Positions 46,171-57,105 of a DNA stretch of 64,000 bases are shown piece by piece. Source of the stretch: Rhizobium sp. L51/94 (GTDB taxonomy: Bacteria; Pseudomonadota; Alphaproteobacteria; Rhizobiales; Rhizobiaceae); contig NZ_CP072141.1 in assembly GCF_019355555.1 (NCBI RefSeq), positions 2,412,001-2,476,000 on the forward strand, given 5' to 3'. Positions within the stretch are counted from its first letter, which is position 1. Every line of letters begins with the position of its first letter. A program made the position numbers and the translations under genes. The notes under the pieces were generated by a model. The model had not been told where the DNA came from and did not search any database. It saw only the letters and a list, made by a program, of their open reading frames with translations.

Positions 46171-47348
46171 ACAATGCGCCCCTGAAGGTCGCCATCATTG
46201 CCGGGGAAGTCTCCGGCGATCTGCTGGGCGCCGATCTCGTTGCTGCCCTGCGCCTGCAGACGACGCGACCGCTCGAGCTCGTCGGCGTCGGTGGCGACGG
46301 ACTGGAGGCGCAAGGCCTGAAGTCGCTGTACGATTTCTCCGAACTGTCGCTGATGGGGTTCACCCAGGTGATCGCCAAGTTGCCGCGGCTGATTGCCCTT
46401 ATCGGCGAAACGGCAAAGGCCATCATCGCCGCAAGGCCCGATGTTCTCGTGATCATCGACAGCCCGGATTTTACCCACCGGGTGGCCAAGCGGGTTCGCA
46501 AGGCGCTGCCCGACCTGCCGATTGTCCAATATGTTTGCCCGAGCGTCTGGGCCTGGAAAGAATATCGCGCCACAGCGATGCTCGCTTACGTCGATCACGT
46601 CCTGGCTGTCCTGCCGTTCGAGCCGGAAGTCATGAAACGTCTCGGCGGGCCGCCGACGACCTACGTCGGTCACCGCCTGGTGACGGATGCCGGTCTGGTC
46701 GACGCGCGCCAGCAGCGGGCTATTCGTCCGCCCCTCGACCAGGCCGACACGCGAACCATATTATTATTACCCGGCTCACGGTCGTCCGAAATAAATCACC
46801 TGATACCGTTCTTTCGCCGGACTGTCGATGAGCTTAGCCGGCGTAATAAAAACATGCGATTCGTCACGCCGACAGTCGCCCGACGCGAAGATTTGGTTCG
46901 CAAGCTGGTTGCGGATTGGGAGATCAAGCCCGAGATCGTCGTCGGGACTGGTGCCAAGTGGCAGGCCTTCGCGTCAGCCGATGCAGCGATGGCGGCGTCG
47001 GGGACAGTGATTCTGGAACTCGGCCTGACGGGTGTGCCGGTCATCTCGACCTACAGCACGGATTTCATCGTCAAGCTGCTGCACAAGCGGATAAAGACAT
47101 GGACCGCTGCGCTGCCCAACCTGATCGCCGATTATGTCATCGTGCCGGAGCAGATCAACGAGATGCTGCTGCCGGGGCTGCTGTCCCGCTGGCTGGAACG
47201 CCTGTCGAGCGACACCCAGCAGCGCCGCGCGATGATCGAGGGCTTCGACCTCGTCTGGCACCGGATGCAGACCGAGATCCCACCCGGCGAAAAAGCTGCA
47301 TCCATCGTGCTCGAAGTTCTGGACAACAAAAAACCCGCCCATTCCTGA
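46167..47348 (+). CDS. lpxB: Lipid-A-disaccharide synthase LpxB
   Basis: Condenses UDP-2,3-diacylglucosamine with lipid X to the disaccharide precursor. 393 residues, GT19 glycosyltransferase of GT-B fold. KVAIIAGEVSGDLLGADL at 7-24 is the N-terminal landmark, PDFTHRVAKRVRK and YVCPSVWAWKEYRA near 125-138 follow, then LLLPGSRSSEINHLIPFF and ASGTVILELGLTGVPVI. Last gene of the lpx run. Its stop codon lies inside the loop of the terminator shared with gltA. Confidence 0.96.
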   Translation: MNNAPLKVAIIAGEVSGDLLGADLVAALRLQTTRPLELVGVGGDGLEAQGLKSLYDFSELSLMGFTQVIAKLPRLIALIGETAKAIIAARPDVLVIIDSPDFTHRVAKRVRKALPDLPIVQYVCPSVWAWKEYRATAMLAYVDHVLAVLPFEPEVMKRLGGPPTTYVGHRLVTDAGLVDARQQRAIRPPLDQADTRTILLLPGSRSSEINHLIPFFRRTVDELSRRNKNMRFVTPTVARREDLVRKLVADWEIKPEIVVGTGAKWQAFASADAAMAASGTVILELGLTGVPVISTYSTDFIVKLLHKRIKTWTAALPNLIADYVIVPEQINEMLLPGLLSRWLERLSSDTQQRRAMIEGFDLVWHRMQTEIPPGEKAASIVLEVLDNKKPAHS

Positions 47349-47360
47349 GCGGGTTTTTTT
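47331..47360. terminator. Bidirectional terminator shared by lpxB and gltA
   Basis: AAACCCGC pairs with GCGGGTTT around a 10-base loop. Ts follow on the plus strand and the run of As before the stem gives Ts on the minus strand. The lpxB stop codon (47346-47348) falls in the loop. Confidence 0.85.
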
Positions 47361-47380
47361 TATGAAGCCGAAGACGCTTT

Positions 47381-48670
47381 TTAGCGGCCGTCGACCGGTG
47401 TGTAATCGCGCTTCGGTTCGCCCGTGTAGAGCTGGCGAGGACGGCCGATGCGCTGCTGCGGATCTTCGATCATCTCGTTCCACTGAGCGATCCAGCCGAC
47501 GGTACGCGCGAGTGCGAACAGGACGGTGAACATTTCCGTCGGGAAGCCCAGCGCGCGCAGGGTGATGCCCGAATAGAAGTCGACGTTCGGATACAGCTTC
47601 TTTTCGATGAAGTAGGGGTCGTTCAGAGCGATCTTTTCGAGCTCCAGGGCAACCTGCATCAGCGGATCGCCGGCATTGCCGGTCGCTTCCAGCACCTCAT
47701 ACATCGTCTTCTGCATGATCTTGGCGCGCGGATCGTAGTTCTTGTAGACGCGGTGGCCAAAGCCCATGAGGCGGAAAGGATCGTTCTTGTCCTTGGCGCG
47801 AGCGACGTACTCGGGGATGCGATCGACAGTGCCGATTTCCTGCAGCATCATCAGGGCAGCTTCGTTGGCGCCGCCGTGGGCAGGGCCCCAGAGGCAGGCG
47901 ATGCCGGCCGCGATACAGGCAAACGGGTTTGCGCCCGAAGAGCCGGCGAGGCGGACCGTCGATGTCGAGGCGTTCTGCTCGTGATCGGCGTGCAGGATGA
48001 AGATGCGGTCCATCGCACGGGCGAGAACCGGATTGACTTCGAACTCTTCGCAAGGAACAGCAAAACACATGCGCAGAAAATTCGACGCATAGTCGAGATC
48101 GTTCTTCGGATACACGAAAGGCTGGCCGATATGATACTTGTACGCCATCGCGGCAAGCGTCGGCATCTTGGCGATCATCCTGAGGCTCGCGACCATGCGC
48201 TGGTGCGGATCCGTGATGTCGGTTGAATCATGATAGAAGGCCGACAGCGCACCAACGCAACCGCACATCACAGCCATGGGATGTGCATCGCGGCGGAAGC
48301 CGGTGAAGAAGCGCGTCATCTGTTCATGCACCATCGTGTGATGAACGACGCGGTCGTCGAAATCCTTCTTCTGGGCAGCCGTCGGCAGTTCGCCGTAGAG
48401 AAGCAGGTAGCAGACTTCCAGGAAGTCACCCTTTTCAGCCAGCTGCTCGATGGGGTAGCCGCGATGCAGCAGAACGCCTTCGTCACCGTCGATATAGGTG
48501 ATCTTGGATTCGCACGATGCGGTCGAGGTGAAGCCGGGGTCGTAGGTGAAGGAAGCGGTATTCTTGTAGAGTGCGCCAATGTCGAGGACGCTCGGGCCGA
48601 TGGTACCGGCCTTCACCGGCAGATCGACAGTCTTATCACCCCAGGTCAGTTTCGCGCTTTGTTCCGTCAT
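47381..48670 (-). CDS. gltA: Citrate synthase
   Basis: First step of the TCA cycle, acetyl-CoA plus oxaloacetate to citrate. 429 residues from ATG 48670, the size of the hexameric NADH-sensitive type. Catalytic landmarks are [14 protein letters not shown] with one catalytic His, [17 protein letters not shown], and [17 protein letters not shown] with the second. GGAGG lies 6 bases upstream of 48670; four extra codons to 48682 are improbable. It is monocistronic, with a 300-base gap before comEC that holds its promoter. Confidence 0.98.
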   Translation of the reverse strand: MTEQSAKLTWGDKTVDLPVKAGTIGPSVLDIGALYKNTASFTYDPGFTSTASCESKITYIDGDEGVLLHRGYPIEQLAEKGDFLEVCYLLLYGELPTAAQKKDFDDRVVHHTMVHEQMTRFFTGFRRDAHPMAVMCGCVGALSAFYHDSTDITDPHQRMVASLRMIAKMPTLAAMAYKYHIGQPFVYPKNDLDYASNFLRMCFAVPCEEFEVNPVLARAMDRIFILHADHEQNASTSTVRLAGSSGANPFACIAAGIACLWGPAHGGANEAALMMLQEIGTVDRIPEYVARAKDKNDPFRLMGFGHRVYKNYDPRAKIMQKTMYEVLEATGNAGDPLMQVALELEKIALNDPYFIEKKLYPNVDFYSGITLRALGFPTEMFTVLFALARTVGWIAQWNEMIEDPQQRIGRPRQLYTGEPKRDYTPVDGR

Positions 48671-48971
48671 GAGAGCCTCCAAGATTTGGCGGGTTGGTGC
48701 CTTAAAAAAGCACCAAAGGGTTAAGCGTCTAAAGATTAGCTATATGATCCAGACGCTAATGCCAAGTTACCCTGACCGGTATTTGTGCATCGCGGTATCA
48801 ACTTTTGGGCAGCGCCTGCGCCATGATTGCGATGCCTTTAAAGCACGTTCTTCGGCATTCCAGAAGCGACCTTCCTACGGCAGGCATTTCAATCGATTTT
48901 AGTTGAATTATTCGAGCAAAGGTTGCAAAAATACCCCGAGCTTGACGATTGCGGGCAGGGCTGACGGGCGA

Positions 48972-51431
48972 ATGGCAGAGTTGGACGCGCGCGAGAGGCA
49001 AGGTCACCGCCAGGTATTTCTCGGCCTCGCCGAGCGGTCGCGCGCCACTGTCAACGCCGTTGCCAAGCTTGGACGGATGCCTGCCCGCACGCAACACGCC
49101 GTGCCGTGGCCGAAGCGCGCTGCCCTTTCGCTCAACGGGTGGCGAATCGCTACCGCCGGCATGCTTGCGGAAGAGGCCGCCCACGGTCGCGCGATGCTGT
49201 TTGCGCCCGTCTATATCGGCTGCGGCGCGATTATCTGGTTCGAGTTGCCGGGCAATCCGCCGCTGACGGGCATTGCGGCGGGCTTCCTCGTGCTCGCCGC
49301 CGTTTGCCTCCTGAAACACAATCTGAGCCCGATGCTGCGGCATCTGGCGTTCGCTGCGGCGCTGGGCCTGCTCGGCATGCTTCTCGCTGAGTGGGAGACG
49401 TGGCGGGCCTCGACGATCATGCTGGACTCGCCCGTGACCACCACCATCACCGGCCAAGTTCAGCGCCGCGAAGTGGACGATAAAGGGCGGTGGCGCTACG
49501 TGCTGGATCTGCTGGCGACAGACGCGCCTGTCGTTCGGCGGCCACCGGAGCAGATATCCCTTCTTGTGCGCGGCCAGGATGTACCGTTCGAACTCGGAGA
49601 TGTGGTTGAGGGCAGGGCCCGGTTAAGCCCGCCAGCAGGCCCTGCGCTGCCCGGCCTCCACGATTTTGCGTTCACTGCCTATTTCGAAGGCACCGGTGCC
49701 AACGGTTTCTTCTACGGTACGCCGCAACTGATGATGGCCAGCGTCGACGACACCAGCGAGCGAACCACGCTCCAAAGGATCGACCGCTGGCTGACTGGGC
49801 TGCGCGGCCATATCGGAGACCGAATCCGCTCGATCCTGCCCGGCGACACCGGCGCCTTCGCGGCTTCGCTGGTCAACGACGAACGTCGGGCGATTTCGCC
49901 GGAAACGACGGATGCCCTAAGGGTGTCCGGCCTCGCCCATATCATCGCCATCTCGGGACTGAATATGGCTTTGTCGGCCGGTATCTTCTATGTCGGCCTC
50001 CGGCATGTACTGAGCCTGTTTCCCGGATTGGCGCAGGCTTTTCCGACCAAGAAAATTGCAGCCGTCGGTGCGCTGATCACCGTCACCGCCTATTATTTCA
50101 TTTCCGGCTTCGGGGTATCGGCCGAACGGGCCTTCATCATGATGGCGATCATGCTGGTCGCGGTGCTGTTCGACAGACCATCCTTCAGCCTGCGCAATGT
50201 CGCCCTATCGGCCATCGCCATCCTGGTGCTCTCGCCGTCGCAGATCCTCGGCCCGAGTTTCCAGATGTCCTATGCGGCGACCATCGCCCTTGTATCCGGC
50301 TATTCGCTATGGAAGGGACGTCCGCCCCGCGAGCGGCGGTTTGCCGCTTTCCGGGCACCGATGCCGGTGCGGGCGGTCAGCCGCTTCTTCACAGGCGTCG
50401 CCATGACATCGTTCATCGGCGGCGCGTCGACGGCGATCTTTTCGATTGAGCATTTTCACAGGCTGGCGACCTATGGCCTCGTTGCCAACCTTGCCGCCAT
50501 GCCGGTGGTGTCATTCATCGTCATGCCGATCGGCATGCTTGCCATGCTGATGATGCCTTTCGGCCTAGACGGCGTATTCTGGCTAGTCACCGGGTGGGGA
50601 CTCGATATCGTCATGGTCATCGCAAAGACGGTGGCGGCATGGGGTGGCAATGTGCCCTTCGCGCGCCTGCCTGCCGGACTTTTCCCGACCATTATTGCCG
50701 GCTTCCTGCTGATGACGGTGCTGCGGACGCCTATGCGCCATGCCGGCGCGTTGCTGATTGCAGCCTCGGTGACCTTCGCCGCCTTCCAACCGTCTCTCCA
50801 GAAATCGGAACTGCTGATTTCGGAGGATGGCGAACTCGTCGCCCTGTTCCGGCAGGGGCGCCTCGAGCGCAACCGCGAACGCCCCCCGGATTTTATCTAT
50901 CAGCAATGGCAGCGAGCCCTGCTGGTGTCAGAGGATACGCCGCCGCAAATGCTGCCGCCGGACAACTCGACCCCGTCCCATTCCGTTCGTGGCCGCCCCT
51001 CGACCCGTATGGATGCGGAGCATCAGGCCACATTGCGGTCAGCAATGGAAACTGCTCTGGACAATGCGGTCGACGGCGGGTTTGCCTGCCATGGTCGCGA
51101 TTGGTGCGTTGCCATGCTCGAGACGGGCGCGATGCTGGTGACTATCTCCGACGCGGCTTATCTGGGGCCGGCCTGCGATACCGCCGACATTGTCATCACG
51201 CCGGTCAAACTTCGCCTTGATCGCTGTCGGTCCGGTGCAGTGCTCTACACCGGCGCTTCGTTACGCAAAACAGGTTCCATAGAGGTCAACTTAAGCTCTC
51301 CTAAGCCAGAGTTCATCACCGCGTTCAGCGCCCTTGACCGTCCATGGGAGAGGCATCGAGCCTACGACTGGCGAAAGCCCGCTTTCACCGGTACCGACGC
51401 CACGTCACCGGTCAGTGATACCGGCGGATGA
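48972..51431 (+). CDS. comEC: ComEC/Rec2-like membrane protein
   Basis: 819 residues from ATG 48972; a TTG at 48903 would add 23 residues and neither has a strong ribosome site. The N-terminal part has two or three membrane spans and a DUF4131-type OB-fold region (about 130-215). The competence domain follows, [24 protein letters not shown] near 320, with about eight spans. The C-terminal soluble part is shorter and lacks an evident metallo-beta-lactamase HxHxDH motif, so it may act only as a channel. ComEC moves single-stranded DNA in transformation; competence in this organism is unproven. Its 3' end overlaps lexA by 20 bases on the opposite strand. Confidence 0.88.
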   Translation: MAELDARERQGHRQVFLGLAERSRATVNAVAKLGRMPARTQHAVPWPKRAALSLNGWRIATAGMLAEEAAHGRAMLFAPVYIGCGAIIWFELPGNPPLTGIAAGFLVLAAVCLLKHNLSPMLRHLAFAAALGLLGMLLAEWETWRASTIMLDSPVTTTITGQVQRREVDDKGRWRYVLDLLATDAPVVRRPPEQISLLVRGQDVPFELGDVVEGRARLSPPAGPALPGLHDFAFTAYFEGTGANGFFYGTPQLMMASVDDTSERTTLQRIDRWLTGLRGHIGDRIRSILPGDTGAFAASLVNDERRAISPETTDALRVSGLAHIIAISGLNMALSAGIFYVGLRHVLSLFPGLAQAFPTKKIAAVGALITVTAYYFISGFGVSAERAFIMMAIMLVAVLFDRPSFSLRNVALSAIAILVLSPSQILGPSFQMSYAATIALVSGYSLWKGRPPRERRFAAFRAPMPVRAVSRFFTGVAMTSFIGGASTAIFSIEHFHRLATYGLVANLAAMPVVSFIVMPIGMLAMLMMPFGLDGVFWLVTGWGLDIVMVIAKTVAAWGGNVPFARLPAGLFPTIIAGFLLMTVLRTPMRHAGALLIAASVTFAAFQPSLQKSELLISEDGELVALFRQGRLERNRERPPDFIYQQWQRALLVSEDTPPQMLPPDNSTPSHSVRGRPSTRMDAEHQATLRSAMETALDNAVDGGFACHGRDWCVAMLETGAMLVTISDAAYLGPACDTADIVITPVKLRLDRCRSGAVLYTGASLRKTGSIEVNLSSPKPEFITAFSALDRPWERHRAYDWRKPAFTGTDATSPVSDTGG

Positions 51432-52131
51432 GGCCGACAAGCCGCCCCTGGATCTTCACCCTGTCCGGGCCGAAGATGCGGGTCTCGTAGGCCGGGTTGG
51501 CTGCCTCGAGTGCAATGGAGGCACCTTTGCGGCGAAAGCGCTTGAGCGTGGCGTCCTCGTCATCGACGAGGGCGACGATGATGTCGCCGGGGCTCGCCGT
51601 ACTGGCATTTCGGATGATCACCGTATCGCCGTCGAAGATGCCGGCCTCGATCATCGAATCGCCTCGCACCTCGAGCGCGTAATGCTCGCCGGCGCCGACC
51701 ATGTCGGCTGGAACCATGATGTCGTGGGTGTTGTTCTGGATCGCGGCAATGGGAACACCGGCAGCGATTCGGCCCATGACCGGCAGCGAGACGGAGCCGC
51801 TGCGGTCGTCGACTGCGGGCTTTGTCGGCGCTGCGGCAACAGCCGGCGTCTTGCCAAGGCTGCCTTCGATGACGCTCGGCGAAAAGCCGCGCCGTGGCTG
51901 CGCATTCGGGTTATAGGCCTCGGGAAGCTTGATGACCTCGATGGCACGCGCCCGGTTCGGCAGGCGGCGAATGAAGCCGCGTTCCTCCAGCGCCGTGATC
52001 AGCCGATGGATGCCTGATTTCGACGCCAGATCCAGCGCATCCTTCATTTCATCGAAAGAAGGCGGCACGCCGGACTCTTTCATTCGTTCGTGAATGAAGA
52101 GAAGCAGTTCCTGTTGCTTGCGCGTCAACAT
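51412..52131 (-). CDS. lexA: SOS repressor LexA
   Basis: 239 residues, the long alphaproteobacterial form. The N-terminal winged HTH (1-65) begins [34 protein letters not shown] linker (70-115) follows, then the S24 peptidase domain with cleavage site Ala124-Gly125, Ser159 (RGDSMIEAG) and Lys197 (DATLKRF). RecA-stimulated self-cleavage derepresses SOS genes. A perfect SOS box lies 49 bases upstream. Its last 20 bases overlap the end of comEC. Confidence 0.97.
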   Translation of the reverse strand: MLTRKQQELLLFIHERMKESGVPPSFDEMKDALDLASKSGIHRLITALEERGFIRRLPNRARAIEVIKLPEAYNPNAQPRRGFSPSVIEGSLGKTPAVAAAPTKPAVDDRSGSVSLPVMGRIAAGVPIAAIQNNTHDIMVPADMVGAGEHYALEVRGDSMIEAGIFDGDTVIIRNASTASPGDIIVALVDDEDATLKRFRRKGASIALEAANPAYETRIFGPDRVKIQGRLVGLIRRYH

Positions 52132-52179
52132 CGTTTTTCGTGCTCCAAGTGCGAAACAAAGCCAGAACGGACACTATCT

Positions 52180-52194
52180 GTTCCATATGTGTTC
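52180..52194 (-). promoter_or_regulatory. SOS box (LexA operator) of lexA
   Basis: GTTC-CATATGT-GTTC is an exact match to the alphaproteobacterial GTTC-N7-GTTC operator. It lies 49-63 bases before the lexA ATG, in the expected autoregulatory position. Confidence 0.9.
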
Positions 52195-52296
52195 CGCAAG
52201 TGACTAAATCTTTGTGAACGCCGTTGGAATAATCGCGTTTTTGGAAGATCATGTCGCGCTGCGGTCGCTGACGGCTTCGCAGGGTGGAGACAAACC

Positions 52297-53181
52297 ATGA
52301 CAGCAGCCTACCCGATCGACCATCTGGTCCTGCCGACCTGTGATATAGCCTCTGCGCGCCAGCGGCTGAGCAAGGTCGGCTTCACTGTCGCTGCCGATGC
52401 ACGGCATCCCTTTGGTACTGAAAATGCTTGCGTTTTCTTTGCCGACAAGACCTATCTCGAGCCACTCGGCATTGCCAGTCTCTCGGAGTGCGAGGCGTCG
52501 GCGCTGGCCGGCAATGTCTTCGTCGCGCGCGACCAGGCTTTCCGGTTTCGCGTCGGCGACGATGGTTTTTCCTCCATTGCCTTCGCAACCGGCAATGCTG
52601 AAAGCGACCAGCAGCGCTTTCTCGACAGCGGGGTCTCGGGCGGCAAGATCCTCGAGTTCGAAAGGCCGTTGCGCATGCCGGACGGGTCCGAATCGATCGC
52701 CGGCTTTCGACTTGCCTTCGCTGCAGATTTGCGTGCCCCGGATTTCTTCGTTTTCACCTGCGAGCGCATCAATGCGATGCCGACGGATCGCAGCGCGCTG
52801 GAGAGGCATCCGAACGGCGTTCTCGGCATTTCGCGCATTGTACTGTCCTCCGCCAGTCCGGAGGCGTTTTCCGGGCTCATCAGCGAAGTTGGCAATGGTG
52901 CCGCAATCGCTCCGCATTCCTTTGGCATCACAGCATCGTCGGCCAATGTGGAAATCGACATCTTGAGCGGCGAGGGGATGGAGGCCTTCTATGAGGTGGC
53001 GCCATCCGGTGAAGATCCGGGCCTGCGGGGGCGGGCAATCGTCTTTGCCGTTCGCGATCTTTCCGTGACAGAAGCGCATTTGGCTGGTAACGGCGTGACC
53101 TACACACGCAAGAGCAACACTATTCTGGTGAAGGCCGCTCCCGGGCAGGGGGCATTGTTTGCCTTCGAGGAGACAGCATGA
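52297..53181 (+). CDS. VOC-superfamily (glyoxalase-like) protein
   Basis: 294 residues. It starts with a typical VOC strand, [26 protein letters not shown], and continues [25 protein letters not shown], matching the glyoxalase_3-type family. The second half repeats the module ([23 protein letters not shown]). Its His/Glu pattern suggests a metal site in the first module, but the substrate is unknown. It overlaps kdsA by 4 bases (ATGA), so it is translated with it; a direct role in Kdo synthesis is not implied. The long gap to lexA (165 bases) separates divergent promoters. Confidence 0.78.
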   Translation: MTAAYPIDHLVLPTCDIASARQRLSKVGFTVAADARHPFGTENACVFFADKTYLEPLGIASLSECEASALAGNVFVARDQAFRFRVGDDGFSSIAFATGNAESDQQRFLDSGVSGGKILEFERPLRMPDGSESIAGFRLAFAADLRAPDFFVFTCERINAMPTDRSALERHPNGVLGISRIVLSSASPEAFSGLISEVGNGAAIAPHSFGITASSANVEIDILSGEGMEAFYEVAPSGEDPGLRGRAIVFAVRDLSVTEAHLAGNGVTYTRKSNTILVKAAPGQGALFAFEETA

Positions 53182-54023
53182 GCCATTCGACAAATTCGGA
53201 CGTGGTCGCCGGCGAAGGCCCCGGCAAGGTCACTTTCTCCAACAGCAAGCGCCTCTCGCTGATTGCCGGTCCCTGCCAGATGGAGAGCCGCGACCATGCC
53301 TTCACGATAGCCGGCAAGCTCAAGGAACTCTGCGCCTCGCTCGGTATCGGGCTCGTCTACAAGTCGTCCTTCGACAAGGCCAACCGCACATCCCTGTCCG
53401 CCCAGCGCGGCCTTGGGCTGGAAGCGGCTCTGGAGATCTTCGCCGATCTGAAGCAGGAATACGGTTTCCCGGTGCTCACCGACATCCACACGGAAGAGCA
53501 GTGCGCGCTTGTCGCCAAGACCGTGGATGTCCTGCAGATCCCGGCTTTCCTGTCGCGCCAGACCGATCTTCTGGTCGCTGCCGCCAAGACCGGCCGCATC
53601 ATCAACGTCAAGAAGGGTCAGTTCCTCGCCCCCTGGGACATGAAGAACGTGCTGGCCAAGCTTAACGACAGCGGAAACCCGAATATCCTGCTCTGCGAAC
53701 GCGGAGCCTCCTTCGGCTACAATACGCTGGTCTCCGATATGCGCTCGCTGCCGATCATGGCGGCGATGGGCGCTCCGGTGATCTTCGATGCTACCCACTC
53801 CGTGCAGCAGCCCGGTGGCCAGGGCGCATCGTCAGGCGGCCAGCGCGAATTCGTGGAAACCCTTGCCCGCGCGGCCGTTGCCGTCGGCGTCGCCGGCGTC
53901 TTTATCGAAACCCACGAGGATCCCGACCATGCGCCGTCCGATGGCCCCAACATGGTGCATCTGAAAGACATGCCGCAGCTGCTCGAAAAGCTACTGGCAT
54001 TCGACGCCATCGCCAAGGCCTAG
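53178..54023 (+). CDS. kdsA: 3-deoxy-8-phosphooctulonate (Kdo-8-P) synthase
   Basis: Condenses arabinose-5-phosphate and PEP to Kdo-8-phosphate for the LPS inner core. 281 residues, TIM barrel. [19 protein letters not shown] at 30-48, [12 protein letters not shown] near 61-72, and [23 protein letters not shown] near 200-222 are the substrate-binding loops. Cys36 of GPCQMES suggests the metal-dependent class, which keeps a Cys in this position in some enzymes; this should be checked by alignment. It lies 147 bases before eno, whose AT-rich upstream may hold a separate promoter. Confidence 0.96.
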   Translation: MSHSTNSDVVAGEGPGKVTFSNSKRLSLIAGPCQMESRDHAFTIAGKLKELCASLGIGLVYKSSFDKANRTSLSAQRGLGLEAALEIFADLKQEYGFPVLTDIHTEEQCALVAKTVDVLQIPAFLSRQTDLLVAAAKTGRIINVKKGQFLAPWDMKNVLAKLNDSGNPNILLCERGASFGYNTLVSDMRSLPIMAAMGAPVIFDATHSVQQPGGQGASSGGQREFVETLARAAVAVGVAGVFIETHEDPDHAPSDGPNMVHLKDMPQLLEKLLAFDAIAKA

Positions 54024-54131
54024 CATCTGCGGGAGCGTTCAACAGGCTGACATGATCTTGGTTTAGTCGGCTATGACGTTCCCTCATTCGAAGCGCGTGA
54101 TGGCATTGTAATTGTCACGCCTTCGATTTAG

Positions 54132-55445
<1,314 letters not shown>

Positions 55446-55470
55446 TACCAGACGCATCCGCTTTTCTACC

Positions 55471-55496
55471 AACCGCGCCTTCGGGCGCGGTTTTTT
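55471..55496 (+). terminator. Rho-independent terminator of eno
   Basis: AACCGCGCC and GGCGCGGTT close a TTCG tetraloop, then TTTT. It lies 26 bases after the stop. Confidence 0.88.
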
Positions 55497-55580
55497 AGTC
55501 GATCTCGCAACACGGTCAACGGACGGTTAATCTCTGCCGTCTAGTGTCGCTCACACGGGTACAGCGTATGGGCAAACGGC

Positions 55581-55892
55581 ATGTGGACAAAATATCATAA
55601 GAAGAAGCGGCTCGGTCACCTGGTTCTTCCATCCATCACCGTCGCCTTCGTATCCTATTTCGGCTACCACTGCGTCCATGGCGACTACGGCCTGCGGGCG
55701 ACCGAAGTCTTCGAGCAGCAGCGACTGGCCCGCTCCAAGGATCTGGCCGATCTCGTTGCTAAGCGACAGCACCTTGAAAAGGAGGTTGCCCTGCTCAGCG
55801 ACGGATCGCTCGACAAGGACATGCTTGATGAAAAGGCCCGTTACCAGCTCGATTATTCCAAGGCCGACGAAATCGTCATCTTCAACAAATAG
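55581..55892 (+). CDS. FtsB-like septum formation initiator (DivIC family)
   Basis: 103 residues. A short basic cytoplasmic start (1-12) is followed by one membrane helix at about 13-31 and a coiled coil at about 38-72 (EVFEQQRLARSKDLADLVAKRQHLEKEVALL). The end DKDMLDEKARYQLDYSKADEIVIF is typical of FtsB/DivIC. It would bridge FtsL and FtsQ in the divisome. Sited between eno and the pdh genes, as in other rhizobia. A perfect palindrome follows its stop. Confidence 0.87.
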   Translation: MWTKYHKKKRLGHLVLPSITVAFVSYFGYHCVHGDYGLRATEVFEQQRLARSKDLADLVAKRQHLEKEVALLSDGSLDKDMLDEKARYQLDYSKADEIVIFNK

Positions 55893-55894
55893 CG

Positions 55895-55919
55895 CGATTA
55901 ACTGAATTTCAGTTAATCG
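55895..55919 (+). promoter_or_regulatory. Perfect 12-bp palindrome between the ftsB-like gene and pdhA
   Basis: CGATTAACTGAA and TTCAGTTAATCG flank a single T, three bases after the ftsB-like stop. A loose T-rich tract follows (55923-55937). As RNA the stem would need to open at the centre to form a loop. It can be a terminator or a dimeric-regulator operator for pdhA; TTAA halves also resemble CtrA half-sites. Confidence 0.5.
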
Positions 55920-56049
55920 AAGATTTTATTTATTTTTCAGTGACTTATATCGAATACTAGCCATGCGTTTATGGCATTGCTGCATCTGTTAATCTTCCCT
56001 ATGTTACGCGTCACCATTGATCGATGCTTATCACACAGGGGAGGGTTGA

Positions 56050-57090
56050 ATGGCGCCGAAAATCGCGTCCGTTTCCAACCGGAAAACGTCCAAGTCAGCA
56101 CGTGTTGAAACCAACGGCGGTCCTATCGCCGATTTCGATCGCGACGAAGAGCTGAAAGCCTACCGCGAAATGCTGCTCATCCGGCGTTTCGAGGAAAAGG
56201 CCGGACAGTTGTACGGCATGGGGTTCATCGGCGGATTCTGTCACCTCTACATCGGCCAGGAAGCTGTCGTCGTCGGCATGCAGATGGCCCAGAAGGAAGG
56301 CGATCAGGTCATCACGGCCTATCGCGACCACGGCCACATGCTCGCTTGCGGCATGGAAGCGCGTGGCGTCATGGCCGAACTGACTGGTCGCAGCAGCGGC
56401 TATTCGCACGGCAAGGGCGGCTCGATGCACATGTTCTCGAAAGAGAAGCATTTCTACGGCGGTCACGGTATCGTCGGCGCGCAGGTTTCGCTCGGCACCG
56501 GGCTCGCTTTCGCCAACAAATACCGTGGCAATGACAGCGTCTCTGTCGCCTATTTCGGTGACGGTGCTGCCAACCAGGGCCAGGTCTACGAGAGCTTCAA
56601 TATGGCTGCTCTCTGGAAGCTGCCGATCGTCTATATCATCGAGAACAACCACTACGCCATGGGCACGTCCTCGGCCCGCGCGACGGCGCAGTCCAACTAT
56701 TCGCTTCGCGGTTCGGGCTTCGGCATTCCCGGTATGCAGGTCGATGGCATGGATGTGCGCGCCGTCAAGGCGGCAGCCGACGAGGCGCTCCAGCATTGCC
56801 GGTCCGGCAAGGGCCCGATCATTCTCGAAATGCTGACCTACCGTTATCGCGGCCATTCGATGTCCGACCCGGCGAAGTATCGCTCCAAGGACGAAGTGCA
56901 GAAGATGCGCTCAGAACATGATCCGATCGAGCAGGTGCGCTTGCGCCTGGTCGGAAAGGGCTGGGCATCCGAAGACGATCTGAAAGCGATCGACAAGGAT
57001 GTTCGCGATATCGTTGCTGACAGTGCCGATTTCGCCCAGTCCGAGCCGGAGCCGGATGCATCCGCGCTCTATACAGACATTCTGCTCTGA
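56050..57090 (+). CDS. pdhA: Pyruvate dehydrogenase E1 component, alpha subunit
   Basis: 346 residues. With PdhB it forms the TPP-dependent E1 that decarboxylates pyruvate and acetylates the lipoyl arms. The TPP/Mg motif GDGAANQGQVYESFNMAALWKLPIVYIIENN runs from Gly170 to Asn200. The phosphorylation-loop-type sequence YRYRGHSMSDPAKYR near 270-284 is also present. GGGGAGG about 5 bases before the ATG is strong. It heads pdhA-pdhB-pdhC with 15-base gaps. Confidence 0.97.
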   Translation: MAPKIASVSNRKTSKSARVETNGGPIADFDRDEELKAYREMLLIRRFEEKAGQLYGMGFIGGFCHLYIGQEAVVVGMQMAQKEGDQVITAYRDHGHMLACGMEARGVMAELTGRSSGYSHGKGGSMHMFSKEKHFYGGHGIVGAQVSLGTGLAFANKYRGNDSVSVAYFGDGAANQGQVYESFNMAALWKLPIVYIIENNHYAMGTSSARATAQSNYSLRGSGFGIPGMQVDGMDVRAVKAAADEALQHCRSGKGPIILEMLTYRYRGHSMSDPAKYRSKDEVQKMRSEHDPIEQVRLRLVGKGWASEDDLKAIDKDVRDIVADSADFAQSEPEPDASALYTDILL

Positions 57091-57105
57091 TCGGGGAGGG
57101 AACCC

